DNA of 64,000 bases from Deferribacter abyssi (GTDB lineage: Bacteria > Chrysiogenota > Deferribacteres > Deferribacterales > Deferribacteraceae), in the NCBI RefSeq assembly GCF_049472655.1, contig NZ_JAQNCS010000006.1, positions 59,848 to 123,847 on the forward strand, given 5' to 3'. Positions 41,611-50,935 of the stretch are shown one piece after another (the stretch's first letter is position 1; each line of letters opens with the position of its first letter). Both the position numbers and the translations under genes were made by a program. The notes below the pieces were generated by a model, which was given only the letters and a program-made list of their open reading frames with translations, was not told the origin of the DNA and made no database searches.

Positions 41611-42858
41611 GTGGTAATAGTGAAACCGTTTAAAGGGGTAAGGTATAATTTAGAAAAGACACTTTTGAAACAGGTATTAGCTCCACCATATGATGTAATT
41701 AGTGAGGAACAAAAAGAAAAATTAAAGCTAAAATCTCCATATAATGTGGTAAGATTAATCTTACCTGATGGCGAAAATAAGTATGAAGAAGCTGCAAGAC
41801 TTTATAATGAATGGAAAGAAGAAGGGATTTTAATAAAAGATAATGAACCCTCTTTCTATCTCTATGAGCAGGAATATGAGTATGAGGGGAAGAAGTATAT
41901 TAGGACGGGTTTTATTGGTTTAATGAAGCTAGAAGAATATGGTAAAGGGAATGTATATCCTCATGAAAAAACACTGGCTGGTCCTAAAATGGATAGGTTT
42001 AATCTGATGAAAGCTACAAAGGCCAATTTTAGTCAGATCTTTGGGTTGTATATTGATAAATCAAATAAACTGGAAAAGTTATTCTCTTTAATTAAGAAAG
42101 ATATGCCTATTGCTTCTGCAGTGAACGATGAAGGTGTGAAAAACAGTCTATGGCTAATTAGTGATGATGAATTAAAAAAAGAGATATCTAATTTTATGAG
42201 AGATAAAAAAATCTATATCGCTGATGGTCATCACAGATATGAAACAGCATTGAGATATAGAGATTATATGAGAGAGTTAAATAATGATTCTGATGACGAG
42301 ATTAAGCCGTATGATTTTGTCATGATGATGTTTGTAAATTTTTATGATGAAGGCCTTAAAGTTTTTCCAACCCATCGAGTAGTAGAATATAATAATGATT
42401 TTGATAATTTAATGAGTAATATTAAGAAGATGTATGATGTTAGAAAGGTAGATAGTCTTGATGAGGGAGAAGGATTATTGTTTAATTCTGAGATCCCATC
42501 ATTTCTAATGTATAGAAAGGGTGATTTTTTTATAATCAGAATAAGAGATGAAGAATATGAAAAGTTACATCCAATTTATAGAAAAGTGGATACCTATGTA
42601 TTGCAGGAAACCATTTTAAAAGGTGTAATTGGATATACTGATGAAAAACTGCTAAAGAAGGAAGGGATTTATTTTGTTCAAAATATGGAGCAAATTGGAA
42701 AAATAGAAAAGGAAAAAGATATTGTTGCGTTTATTATTAAGGGAGTGGATATTGAAATAATAAGAGAAATCGCAGAAAATGGTCTTGTTATGCCACAAAA
42801 GTCCACATATTTTTATCCTAAACTTGATTCTGGGTTAGTTTTTAACGATTTAGCTTGA
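41611..42858 (+). CDS. DUF1015-family protein
   Basis: The 415-residue product belongs to the conserved DUF1015 family. Recognisable segments are APPYDVISEEQKEKL, YEQEYEYEGKKYIRTGFIGL, VYPHEKTLAGPKMDR and the histidine-rich ADGHHRYETALRYRDY. The family has no proven biochemical role known to me; in some bacteria it is found near serine or central-metabolism genes and has been suggested to be enzymatic. GTG 41611 follows AGGAGG at 41600-41605 and is much better supported than the longer in-frame start inside tyrS. Confidence 0.85.
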   Translation: MVIVKPFKGVRYNLEKTLLKQVLAPPYDVISEEQKEKLKLKSPYNVVRLILPDGENKYEEAARLYNEWKEEGILIKDNEPSFYLYEQEYEYEGKKYIRTGFIGLMKLEEYGKGNVYPHEKTLAGPKMDRFNLMKATKANFSQIFGLYIDKSNKLEKLFSLIKKDMPIASAVNDEGVKNSLWLISDDELKKEISNFMRDKKIYIADGHHRYETALRYRDYMRELNNDSDDEIKPYDFVMMMFVNFYDEGLKVFPTHRVVEYNNDFDNLMSNIKKMYDVRKVDSLDEGEGLLFNSEIPSFLMYRKGDFFIIRIRDEEYEKLHPIYRKVDTYVLQETILKGVIGYTDEKLLKKEGIYFVQNMEQIGKIEKEKDIVAFIIKGVDIEIIREIAENGLVMPQKSTYFYPKLDSGLVFNDLA

Positions 42859-42892
42859 TTGTGAAGTCTTTAGATTTTAATGGAGGAAAAAG

Positions 42893-44221
42893 ATGAGGAT
42901 TGCAGTTGTTGGAACGGGGTATGTTGGTCTTGTGACCGGTGCGTGCCTTGCAGAATTTGGTATGTTTGTAACCTGTGTAGATATAGATGAAAAGAAGATT
43001 GAAATGTTGAATAGAGGAGAAATACCTATTTATGAACCAGGACTTGATGTAATTGTAGAGAAAAACAGTAAAGCTGGTAGGTTGAGGTTTACCACAGATA
43101 TTGAAGAAGCAGTAAAAAATAATCTTGTCATTTTTATAGCAGTTGGTACTCCACCTAAAGAAGATGGAAGTGCTGATTTAACCTATGTGGAAAATGTAGC
43201 TAAAAATATTGCTAATTATATGAATGGATACAAAGTGATAGTAAATAAAAGTACTGTTCCGGTAGGGACAGGTCAGAAAGTAAAAAAGATAATTAGAAAT
43301 ATTGTAGGGGAAAAGTACAAGTTTGATGTGGTGAGTAATCCTGAATTTTTAAGAGAGGGAGCTGCTGTAAATGATTTCATGAGACCTGATAGAATAGTTA
43401 TTGGTGCAGAGAGTGATGAAGCAGTAGCTATTATGAAAGATATTTATAGTGCTCATTATTTAGGTGAAGCACCATTTGTTGTTACAAACATCGAAACTGC
43501 AGAAATGATAAAATATGCATCCAATGCGTTTCTTGCCTTAAAAATTACATTTATAAATGAAGTGGCAAACTTATGTGATCTAGTAGGTGCAGATGTGCAT
43601 AAGGTAGCTAAAGCAATGGGAATGGATGGTCGTATTAGTCCTAAGTTTCTTCATCCTGGGCCTGGCTATGGAGGTTCATGTTTTCCAAAAGATACTCTTG
43701 CTCTGTGTAATATAGCTAAAGAACATGGTTACCAATTTAAGGTTGTTGAGGCAGCCATAGATGTTAATGAAAAACAAAAACTCAGAATGGTTGACAAGAT
43801 TATGGGGTTGCTTGGAGTTGAGAAAAAAGGAGGTAGTCTTGATGGCAAGGTAATATCTATACTCGGATTGGCTTTTAAGCCTAACACAGATGATATGCGG
43901 GAGTCTCCTGCAATTGTAATAATAAATGAACTGCTTAAATATGGAGCAAAAATAAAGGTTTTTGATCCTATTGCAATGGATAATGCAAAAAAGATATTTG
44001 GAGATAAAGTGGAGTATTGTACTGATGAGTATGAGACAGTGCATAATACTGATTGCTTGGCTATTGTTACCGAGTGGAATCAGTTTAGAAAACTTGATAT
44101 GGAAAGAATTGGTGGTTTAATGAGAGAGAAGAACTTAGCTGACCTAAGAAACATTTACGAACCATCCAAAATGAGAAAACTTGGGTTTAATTATATCTGT
44201 GTGGGAAGAAGTAAGATTTAG
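42893..44221 (+). CDS. ugd: UDP-glucose 6-dehydrogenase
   Basis: Ugd oxidises UDP-glucose to UDP-glucuronate with two NAD+, supplying uronic acids for surface polysaccharides. The 442-residue product has the N-terminal GTGYVGLVTGACLAEFG Rossmann motif, NPEFLREGAAVNDFMRPDR, the catalytic-cysteine motif GPGYGGSCFPKDT, and the C-terminal domain with LGLAFKPNTDDMRESPAI. Closely related UDP-ManNAc or GDP-mannose dehydrogenases are less likely given these motifs. GGAGGAAAAAG precedes ATG 42893. Confidence 0.92.
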   Translation: MRIAVVGTGYVGLVTGACLAEFGMFVTCVDIDEKKIEMLNRGEIPIYEPGLDVIVEKNSKAGRLRFTTDIEEAVKNNLVIFIAVGTPPKEDGSADLTYVENVAKNIANYMNGYKVIVNKSTVPVGTGQKVKKIIRNIVGEKYKFDVVSNPEFLREGAAVNDFMRPDRIVIGAESDEAVAIMKDIYSAHYLGEAPFVVTNIETAEMIKYASNAFLALKITFINEVANLCDLVGADVHKVAKAMGMDGRISPKFLHPGPGYGGSCFPKDTLALCNIAKEHGYQFKVVEAAIDVNEKQKLRMVDKIMGLLGVEKKGGSLDGKVISILGLAFKPNTDDMRESPAIVIINELLKYGAKIKVFDPIAMDNAKKIFGDKVEYCTDEYETVHNTDCLAIVTEWNQFRKLDMERIGGLMREKNLADLRNIYEPSKMRKLGFNYICVGRSKI

Positions 44222-44235
44222 GGAGTTTATTTTTA

Positions 44236-46038
44236 ATGGGGCAGAAATATATTAGGAATTTTTCGATAATTGCTCATATTGATCATGGTAAATCTACGTT
44301 GGCAGATAGATTGATTGAGTTTACTGGTGCCTTGGATAAAAGATTAATGAAAGAACAGGTATTGGATAAAATGGATATTGAAAGGGAAAGAGGGATAACA
44401 ATCAAAGCTCAAACAGTTAGACTTTATTATGAAGCAGATGATGGCAATAAATATCAGCTAAATTTAATTGATACTCCTGGGCATGTAGATTTTACATATG
44501 AAGTCTCGAGAAGCCTTGCAGCGTGTGAAGGTGCTTTACTTGTGGTCGATGCTTCCCAAGGGGTAGAAGCACAAACTATAGCAAATGTTTATTTGGCTTT
44601 AGATAATGATTTAGAGTTAATCCCTGTTTTAAACAAAATTGATTTGCCTGGAGCGGATCCTGAAAAGGTTAAAAGGGAAATTGAAGATGTTATAGGGATT
44701 GATGCAAGTGGAGCTATACTTGCTAGTGCAAAGGAAGGGGTTGGAACAAAAGAGATTCTTGAGGCAGTTGTAAGAAAAATACCTCCTCCTGCGGGAGATA
44801 TCAATGCACCTTTAAAAGCAATGGTTTTTGATTCATGGTATGATTCTTACCAAGGTGTTGTTACTCTAATTAGAGTAATCGATGGTAAGATTAAAAAAGG
44901 GGATAAAATTAAATTTATGTCCTCTGACAGAGAATATGAAGTAACACGAGTTGGAGTGTTTACACCTTTGGCTAAAGACGTGAGTGAGTTGTCTGCTGGA
45001 GAAGTAGGGTTTATTATTGCTGGCATAAAGGAATTAAAAGATGTTAGTATAGGGGATACAATTACAAAACCCGATAATCCAACCACGCAACCATTTCCAG
45101 GTTTTAAAAAAGTTAAACCCGTAGTTTTTTGTGGAATATATCCCGTTGATACTAAGGATTACGATGATTTGAGAGATGCTTTGGAAAAATTATCTTTGAA
45201 TGATAGTTCAATTACTTTTGAACCAGAAAATTCTGCTGCTTTGGGATTTGGATTTAGGTGTGGATTTCTTGGACTTTTGCATATGGAAATAGTGCAGGAG
45301 AGGCTAGAAAGAGAGTTTGATCTGAACTTGATATCTACAGCGCCAACAGTAGTTTATAGGGTAAAAAAGAAGAATGGAGAAGTTTTGGAGATTGATAATC
45401 CAGCAGATTTACCAGCAATAGGGGATCTTGAGGTTATTGAAGAACCTTATATATTAGCTACAATAATTGTCCCCTCTGAGTATTTGGGAGGGGTTTTGCA
45501 GCTTTTGCAAGAAAAAAGGGGGATTCAAAAGAATTTTAATTACATATCTGAAAAAAGAGTGATTTTAGAATATGAAATTCCATTATCTGAGGTTGTCATA
45601 GATTTTTATGATCGACTTAAGTCAAGAACCAAAGGTTATGCATCTTTTGATTATGAGTTTTCTGGATATAAACCGAGTGATTTGGTAAAACTTGATATTT
45701 TGATAAATAAAGAGCCTGTGGATGCCCTGAGTGTAATTGTTCATCGCGAACATGCTTATTATAAAGGGAGAGAGCTTGTAGATAAGTTAAAAGAGCTGAT
45801 ACCAAGGCAGATGTTTGATGTTGCTATTCAAGCAGCTATTGGAAACAAAATTGTTGCAAGGAGTACGGTAAAAGCTTATAGAAAAAATGTGACTGCTAAA
45901 TGTTATGGTGGGGATATTACAAGGAAAAAGAAACTTTTGGAAAGACAGAAAGAAGGTAAGAAACGTATGAAACAAATAGGTAAAGTAGATGTGCCTCAAG
46001 AGGCGTTCTTAGCAGTATTGAAGCTTGGTGAGGATTGA
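44236..46038 (+). CDS. lepA: Elongation factor 4 (LepA)
   Basis: LepA is a ribosome-binding GTPase related to EF-G, implicated in translation under stress and in initiation or ribosome assembly. The 600-residue product has G1 AHIDHGKSTLADRL, G3 DTPGHVDF, G4 NKIDLPGADPEKV, the EF-G-like domains II, III and V, and the LepA-specific C-terminal domain ending around KCYGGDITRKKKLLERQKEGKKRM. It is followed by lepB (signal peptidase I), the classic lep operon arrangement. Confidence 0.97.
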   Translation: MGQKYIRNFSIIAHIDHGKSTLADRLIEFTGALDKRLMKEQVLDKMDIERERGITIKAQTVRLYYEADDGNKYQLNLIDTPGHVDFTYEVSRSLAACEGALLVVDASQGVEAQTIANVYLALDNDLELIPVLNKIDLPGADPEKVKREIEDVIGIDASGAILASAKEGVGTKEILEAVVRKIPPPAGDINAPLKAMVFDSWYDSYQGVVTLIRVIDGKIKKGDKIKFMSSDREYEVTRVGVFTPLAKDVSELSAGEVGFIIAGIKELKDVSIGDTITKPDNPTTQPFPGFKKVKPVVFCGIYPVDTKDYDDLRDALEKLSLNDSSITFEPENSAALGFGFRCGFLGLLHMEIVQERLEREFDLNLISTAPTVVYRVKKKNGEVLEIDNPADLPAIGDLEVIEEPYILATIIVPSEYLGGVLQLLQEKRGIQKNFNYISEKRVILEYEIPLSEVVIDFYDRLKSRTKGYASFDYEFSGYKPSDLVKLDILINKEPVDALSVIVHREHAYYKGRELVDKLKELIPRQMFDVAIQAAIGNKIVARSTVKAYRKNVTAKCYGGDITRKKKLLERQKEGKKRMKQIGKVDVPQEAFLAVLKLGED

Positions 46039-46039
46039 T

Positions 46040-46624
46040 ATGAATGAAAATACAAAGAAAAATAACATAAGAGATACTATTGACTCGTTGGTAGTTGCTT
46101 TTGTAATTGCAATGATAATAAGAGCTTTTGTTATCCAGGCTTACAAAATACCATCAGGTTCTATGTTGAATACTCTTTTGATAGGAGATCATATACTGGT
46201 TAATAAGCTTGCCTATAAATTTTCAAAACCTAAACGTGGAGATATAATTGTTTTTGAGTGGCCTATAGAGCCTTCAAAAGATTTTATAAAACGGGTTATA
46301 GGCGTTCCTGGTGATAAGATACAAATAATTAATAAAGAATTATATGTTAATGATAAAAAGGTTATGGAGCCTTATGTTATTCATACATCAGGTTTTACGC
46401 TTCCAGGGAACTTTACTCCAAGGGATAACACTCCGGCTTTTGTTGTCCCTAAGGGATTTTATTTTGTAATGGGAGATAATAGGGATTCAAGTTATGATAG
46501 TAGATACTGGGGTTTTGTTTCTGAAGATAAAATAAAAGGGAAAGCATGGATAATTTATTGGTCATGGAAATTTTCAGGTGGGTTTGAGTTGAGATTGAAT
46601 AGAATATTGAAAACGATACATTAA
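46040..46624 (+). CDS. lepB: Signal peptidase I
   Basis: LepB removes signal peptides from secreted proteins at the outer face of the inner membrane. The 194-residue product has a single N-terminal transmembrane helix, the nucleophile S41 in KIPSGSMLNTLL, the general base K84 in FIKRVIGVPGDK, and box E GDNRDSSYDSRYWG. It is a short, one-helix form. ATG 46040 is one base past the lepA stop and follows GGTGAGGA; an in-frame start at 46025 inside lepA is less likely. Confidence 0.95.
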   Translation: MNENTKKNNIRDTIDSLVVAFVIAMIIRAFVIQAYKIPSGSMLNTLLIGDHILVNKLAYKFSKPKRGDIIVFEWPIEPSKDFIKRVIGVPGDKIQIINKELYVNDKKVMEPYVIHTSGFTLPGNFTPRDNTPAFVVPKGFYFVMGDNRDSSYDSRYWGFVSEDKIKGKAWIIYWSWKFSGGFELRLNRILKTIH

Positions 46625-46664
46625 TTATGATAAAATAAATAAAAATTTTATAGATTGAGAGGTT

Positions 46665-47012
46665 ATGATTAGGTTTTTTATCAAGGCTGTTTTTGTTGTT
46701 ATTTTAATTTATGTTGCGTTATTAGTGGCAACACCCTGGGTTAAATATTATATATATAAAAATGCCTTTAATAATATTATTTATAGTGAGAAAAGATTTC
46801 CTGATTTTAACGTAAAAAAGAATTTGTTAGAAGAAGCTAAAGAATTGAATATTCCTGTTAGAGCAGAAAATATAAAGATTGAGATTGTTAATTTTAAGAA
46901 AATCTATACAGTTGAGTATGTAGAAAATGTGTTTTTCCCATATATTAACAAGGAGGTTACTTTTAGATTTATTTTAAAAGGTGAAAAAGATATTGAGGGT
47001 GAATATGAGTGA
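46665..47012 (+). CDS. Small single-helix membrane protein, DUF4845-like
   Basis: The 115-residue product has one N-terminal transmembrane helix (FFIKAVFVVILIYVALLVA) and an extracytoplasmic domain with NIKIEIVNFKKIYTVEYVENV and FRFILKG. Size, topology and position after lepB resemble the DUF4845 proteins found between lepB and rnc in Proteobacteria, but the similarity is a judgement of pattern and the family is without known function. GATTGAGAGG upstream of ATG 46665 is a good ribosome binding site. It overlaps the start of pyrH by eight bases, so it is translated with that gene. Confidence 0.7.
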   Translation: MIRFFIKAVFVVILIYVALLVATPWVKYYIYKNAFNNIIYSEKRFPDFNVKKNLLEEAKELNIPVRAENIKIEIVNFKKIYTVEYVENVFFPYINKEVTFRFILKGEKDIEGEYE

Positions 47013-47730
47013 AATTAAGTACAAAAGAATTTTGTTAAAGTTAAGTGGTGAAGCACTAATGGGGAAGCAAAATTTTGGAATTGATGGTGATGTAGTTAAG
47101 TATATTGCTTCAGAGATTAAAGAAATTTATGAGATGGGGGTTCAAATAGGTATCGTTGTTGGTGGTGGTAATATCTTTAGGGGTGTTTCAGAATCTGCAA
47201 AGGGGATGGATAGAGTTTCTGCTGATTATATGGGTATGCTTGCTACTGTGATTAACTCACTTGCTTTACAAAATGCTCTTGAAAATATGGGTGTTTCTAC
47301 CAGAGTTCAAACGGCTATTGAGATGAGACAGGTCGCTGAACCTTTTATCAGAAGAAGAGCTATAAGACATTTAGAAAAGGGGAGAGTTGTAATTTTTGGA
47401 GCTGGTACTGGTAATCCGTATTTTACTACTGATACGGCAGCAACTTTAAGAGCTTCTGAAATAAATGCTGATGTAGTATTAAAAGCAACTAAAGTTGATG
47501 GTGTTTATGATGCAGACCCTGTAAAATATAAAGATGCTGTCAAATTTGATGCTATCACATATCTTGAAGTGCTTAACAAAGGTCTTAAAGTAATGGATTC
47601 TACTGCTATTAGTATGTGTATGGATAATGAAATACCGATAATTGTTTTTGACCTATTTGGTAAAGGAAATTTGAAGAATATACTACTTGGCAAAAAAATA
47701 GGAACTTTAGTGGAGGGAAACTATGATTAA
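47005..47730 (+). CDS. pyrH: UMP kinase
   Basis: PyrH phosphorylates UMP to UDP and is a hexameric member of the amino-acid-kinase family. The 241-residue product has KRILLKLSGEALMG, VVGGGNIFRGV, RAIRHLEKGRVVIFGAGTGNPYFTTDTAATLRA-type central segment and KVDGVYDADPVK. ATG 47005 has GAGGGTG at 46995-47001 upstream; the longer in-frame start at 46981 is not needed. It leads pyrH-frr-uppS-cdsA-dxr-rseP, a very common order in bacteria. Confidence 0.96.
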   Translation: MSEIKYKRILLKLSGEALMGKQNFGIDGDVVKYIASEIKEIYEMGVQIGIVVGGGNIFRGVSESAKGMDRVSADYMGMLATVINSLALQNALENMGVSTRVQTAIEMRQVAEPFIRRRAIRHLEKGRVVIFGAGTGNPYFTTDTAATLRASEINADVVLKATKVDGVYDADPVKYKDAVKFDAITYLEVLNKGLKVMDSTAISMCMDNEIPIIVFDLFGKGNLKNILLGKKIGTLVEGNYD

Positions 47731-48280
47731 TGATGTTTATAATGAAGTAAAAGAGAAAATGGAGAAAACTATTTCATTTTACAAAGAAGAATTAAAAGGG
47801 GTTAGGACTGGTAGGGCATCAGCTGCTCTTTTTGAAAATATCAAAGTTGATTATTATGGTACGCCCACGCCAATACCACAAGTGGCTACAATACAAGTTC
47901 CTGATCCACGCTTAATTACTATTCAGCCATGGGAGCCGAATATGGTACCTGTAATTGAAAAAGCTATAATGAACAGTGGGCTTAATTTAAATCCTTCTAA
48001 TGATGGGAAAATGATTAGGGTGCCTATCCCAGCTCTAACAGAAGAAAGAAGAAAAGAGCTCGTTAAACTGGTAAATAAAATGGCTGAAGAAGCAAGAGTA
48101 GCAATAAGGAATGAGAGAAGAGCAGGTAATGATAAAATTAAGAAACTTGAGAAAGATAAAGAAGTTTCAGAAGATGAAGCAAGAAAAGCTTTAGATAAGA
48201 TTCAGGAGCTTACCAACGAATATATTAAGAAAATTGATGAGATAACAGAGAAGAAAGAAAAAGAGATTATGGAAATATAG
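47723..48280 (+). CDS. frr: Ribosome recycling factor
   Basis: RRF, with EF-G, splits post-termination ribosomes. The 185-residue product is the usual length with LKGVRTGRASAALFENIKVDYYGTPTPI, the conserved QPWEPNMVPVIEKAI and IPALTEERRKELVK stretches, ending in a charged three-helix bundle segment. It overlaps pyrH by eight bases and shares its final base with the GTG start of uppS. Confidence 0.97.
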   Translation: MINDVYNEVKEKMEKTISFYKEELKGVRTGRASAALFENIKVDYYGTPTPIPQVATIQVPDPRLITIQPWEPNMVPVIEKAIMNSGLNLNPSNDGKMIRVPIPALTEERRKELVKLVNKMAEEARVAIRNERRAGNDKIKKLEKDKEVSEDEARKALDKIQELTNEYIKKIDEITEKKEKEIMEI

Positions 48281-48996
48281 TGCAAGAGGAGAAAATACCT
48301 AGCCATGTTGCCATCATTATGGATGGCAATGGAAGATGGGCGAAAAAAAGAGGCTTACCAAGAATTTTTGGTCATAGAGCAGGTGTGAAGGCTGTTGAAA
48401 AAATAGTCAGTCATGCTGCTAATATTGGTATAAAGTATTTGTCTCTGTTTGCATTTTCTACTGAGAACTGGCTTAGACCTAAAGATGAAGTAAGCGGATT
48501 AATGATGTTGTTGAGTGAATTTGTGGATAAAAAGTTTTTTGAGATTATTGAAAAAGATATAAAGTTTGTTGTATCTGGTAGGCTAATAGATCTACCGGAT
48601 GAGCCAAGAAGCAAGGTTTTAAAACTTATTGAAACATCAAAGAATAATACTGGTATGGTGTTAAATCTGGCACTAAATTATGGTGGTCGAAAAGAGATTG
48701 TTGATGCTGTTAATAAAATATTGGCTAGTGATATTAAAGATATTGATGAAAAAGTTTTTTCAGGTTTTTTATATTCACCAGAAGTACCTGATATTGATCT
48801 TCTTATTAGGACAAGTGGAGAAATGAGAATAAGTAATTTTATGCTTTGGCGTCTTGCCTATGCTGAGCTTTATTTTACTAAGACACTGTGGCCTGATTTT
48901 GATGAAGCAGAGTTTGATAAAGCTATTTTTGATTATCAAAATAGGGATAGACGATTTGGTATGACAGATGAACAGATAAGGAGGGGGAATATTTGA
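48280..48996 (+). CDS. uppS: Isoprenyl transferase (undecaprenyl diphosphate synthase)
   Basis: UppS condenses isopentenyl diphosphate units to the C55 carrier lipid used for peptidoglycan and LPS. The 238-residue product has the catalytic HVAIIMDGNGRWAKKRG (Asp for magnesium), HRAGVKAVEKIV, LSLFAFSTENW and RTSGEMRISNFMLW signatures. GTG 48280 overlaps the frr stop (TAGTG). It ends overlapping cdsA by four bases. Confidence 0.95.
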   Translation: MQEEKIPSHVAIIMDGNGRWAKKRGLPRIFGHRAGVKAVEKIVSHAANIGIKYLSLFAFSTENWLRPKDEVSGLMMLLSEFVDKKFFEIIEKDIKFVVSGRLIDLPDEPRSKVLKLIETSKNNTGMVLNLALNYGGRKEIVDAVNKILASDIKDIDEKVFSGFLYSPEVPDIDLLIRTSGEMRISNFMLWRLAYAELYFTKTLWPDFDEAEFDKAIFDYQNRDRRFGMTDEQIRRGNI

Positions 48997-49790
48997 GCGA
49001 AAAGCAAAAAAGGGTATTAACAGCTCTTGTGATAATCCCTTTTCTGGTGCTTGGAGTTATTTATCTTAGTGATTTTTATTTCTTTTTACTACTTGAGGTA
49101 GTTATACTTATTGCTACGTATGAATTTTCGATGTTAATTGATAGAAGTGAATTTAAATTTTTGAAGGTACCAACCTTTGTTGGTGCATTTATTATTCCTT
49201 TTGCTTTTTATTTGAATGATATGAATATATTTTTATTTGCTGTTTTTATGGTTTGTTTTTTTACTCTTGTATTGAAATTACTTGGGTCAAAGCCCTTAGA
49301 TGATACATATAAGACTATTTCAATAACGCTTTTATCTGTATTATATGTGCCTTTTATGTTTTCACATCTCCAATTATTAAGGCATGAGGGGTATCATTTT
49401 ATCTTTTATTTATTTTTTATTATCTGGATGAGTGATAGTTTTGCTTACTTTTTTGGTATAAAATACGGTAGAAATAAACTTTATGAGCTTATCAGTCCTA
49501 AGAAGAGTATCGAAGGGCTTGTTGCTGGATATTTTGGTGGTATCATAGCTGCAGTAATTTATGGGTTATTTTTTTTAAAAATGAGTTTCTTGGATATTAT
49601 TTTTAGTTCAATAATTATAGTAACTGCTGGAGTTCTAGGTGATTTAGTGGAATCCATGTTTAAAAGAAAATCAGGAGTAAAAGACAGCGGTTCTATTTTC
49701 CCGGGACATGGGGGGATGCTGGACCGAATTGATTCTCTTGTCTTTGGTGCCCCTGCTCTTTATTATTATATTTATTTTTTTATGAGGTAA
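48993..49790 (+). CDS. cdsA: Phosphatidate cytidylyltransferase
   Basis: CdsA makes CDP-diacylglycerol from CTP and phosphatidate, the branch point of phospholipid synthesis. The 265-residue polytopic membrane protein ends with the family signature SGVKDSGSIFPGHGGMLDRIDSLVFGAP (seen here from about residue 225) and has DSFAYFFGIKYGRNKLYELISPKKSIEG. TTG 48993 is the likely start, with AGGAGGGGG upstream, overlapping the uppS stop. Confidence 0.94.
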   Translation: MSEKQKRVLTALVIIPFLVLGVIYLSDFYFFLLLEVVILIATYEFSMLIDRSEFKFLKVPTFVGAFIIPFAFYLNDMNIFLFAVFMVCFFTLVLKLLGSKPLDDTYKTISITLLSVLYVPFMFSHLQLLRHEGYHFIFYLFFIIWMSDSFAYFFGIKYGRNKLYELISPKKSIEGLVAGYFGGIIAAVIYGLFFLKMSFLDIIFSSIIIVTAGVLGDLVESMFKRKSGVKDSGSIFPGHGGMLDRIDSLVFGAPALYYYIYFFMR

Positions 49791-49791
49791 T

Positions 49792-50922
49792 ATGAGAAAA
49801 ATAGGGATCATTGGTGCCACTGGCTCAATTGGTAGTCAGGCAATAGATATTATCGAGCGAGAGAAAGAAAATTTTCAGGTAATTTTTTTAACAGCTCATC
49901 GTCAAATTGATGATTTAATAAAAAAAGGAAAAAGGGTAAATGCAAAGTATCTTGTATTAACATCAGAGAATTTTTTTAAAGATAAAGTTTTGACAGGAGT
50001 TAATGAGTTATTGAAAATTATTGAAAATGAAGAAATAGATATAGTGCTTTCAGCAGCTGTAGGATTTTCTGGATTGATACCTACTTATTGTGCTTTGAAG
50101 AGAGGGATTGATATAGCTCTTGCCAATAAAGAATCTATGGTTGCTGCTGGAAGGTTGTTAAATGAGACAGCAAAAAGAAATGGGGCTAAGATAATTCCTG
50201 TTGATAGTGAACATTCTGCAATTTATCAATGTCTTCTAGGTCATGACATAAATTATCTTGAAAAAATCATCTTAACTGCCAGTGGTGGACCTTTTCGTAA
50301 CAGACCTATAGATTCATTTGAATTTATTAGTGTAGACGAAGCGTTGAATCATCCTAACTGGAGTATGGGAAGAAAAATAACTGTAGATTCTGCCACGATG
50401 ATGAATAAAGGTTTAGAATTAATTGAGGCAAGATTTTTATTTAATGTAGGATATGATAAACTTGATGTTGTAATTCACCCTGAAAGTATAATTCATTCTT
50501 TTGTAGCTTTCTGTGATGGGAGCTATCTTGCACAAATGGGAATTCCTGATATGAAAATACCTATATCTTATGCAATTAGTTATCCTGAAAGGGTAAAATT
50601 AGATATTCCGAGATTGAACTTTTTTGAACTAAAGAAACTCTCTTTTATTAGACCAGATTTTGAAAGGTATCCTTGTCTAAGGATTGCAATGGAAGCACTG
50701 AAGGTAGATAAGAATAGTATTTATATAGCATTGAATGCTTCTAATGAAATTGCAGTGGGTGCTTTTCTTAATGAAGTAATAGGGTTTAATGAAATTCCTA
50801 AAATAATTGAAAGGACAGTAGAAGATTTTATTGTAAAAGATGTAATGGATATTGAAGAAATAATAAATATGGATAAATTAGCAAGAGAAAGAAGTAGTAA
50901 ATTAGTGTCTAAATTAATCTAA
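49792..50922 (+). CDS. dxr: 1-deoxy-D-xylulose 5-phosphate reductoisomerase
   Basis: Dxr makes 2-C-methyl-D-erythritol 4-phosphate, the first committed step of the non-mevalonate isoprenoid pathway, which feeds UppS. The 376-residue product has the NADPH motif GATGSIGSQAIDII, ALANKESMVAAGRL, the metal/substrate region VDSEHSAIYQCL, ASGGPFRNRP and NHPNWSMGRKITVDSATMMNKGLE. Normal length; a single base separates it from cdsA. Confidence 0.96.
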   Translation: MRKIGIIGATGSIGSQAIDIIEREKENFQVIFLTAHRQIDDLIKKGKRVNAKYLVLTSENFFKDKVLTGVNELLKIIENEEIDIVLSAAVGFSGLIPTYCALKRGIDIALANKESMVAAGRLLNETAKRNGAKIIPVDSEHSAIYQCLLGHDINYLEKIILTASGGPFRNRPIDSFEFISVDEALNHPNWSMGRKITVDSATMMNKGLELIEARFLFNVGYDKLDVVIHPESIIHSFVAFCDGSYLAQMGIPDMKIPISYAISYPERVKLDIPRLNFFELKKLSFIRPDFERYPCLRIAMEALKVDKNSIYIALNASNEIAVGAFLNEVIGFNEIPKIIERTVEDFIVKDVMDIEEIINMDKLARERSSKLVSKLI

Positions 50923-50935
50923 GTAAGGAGTTTCG

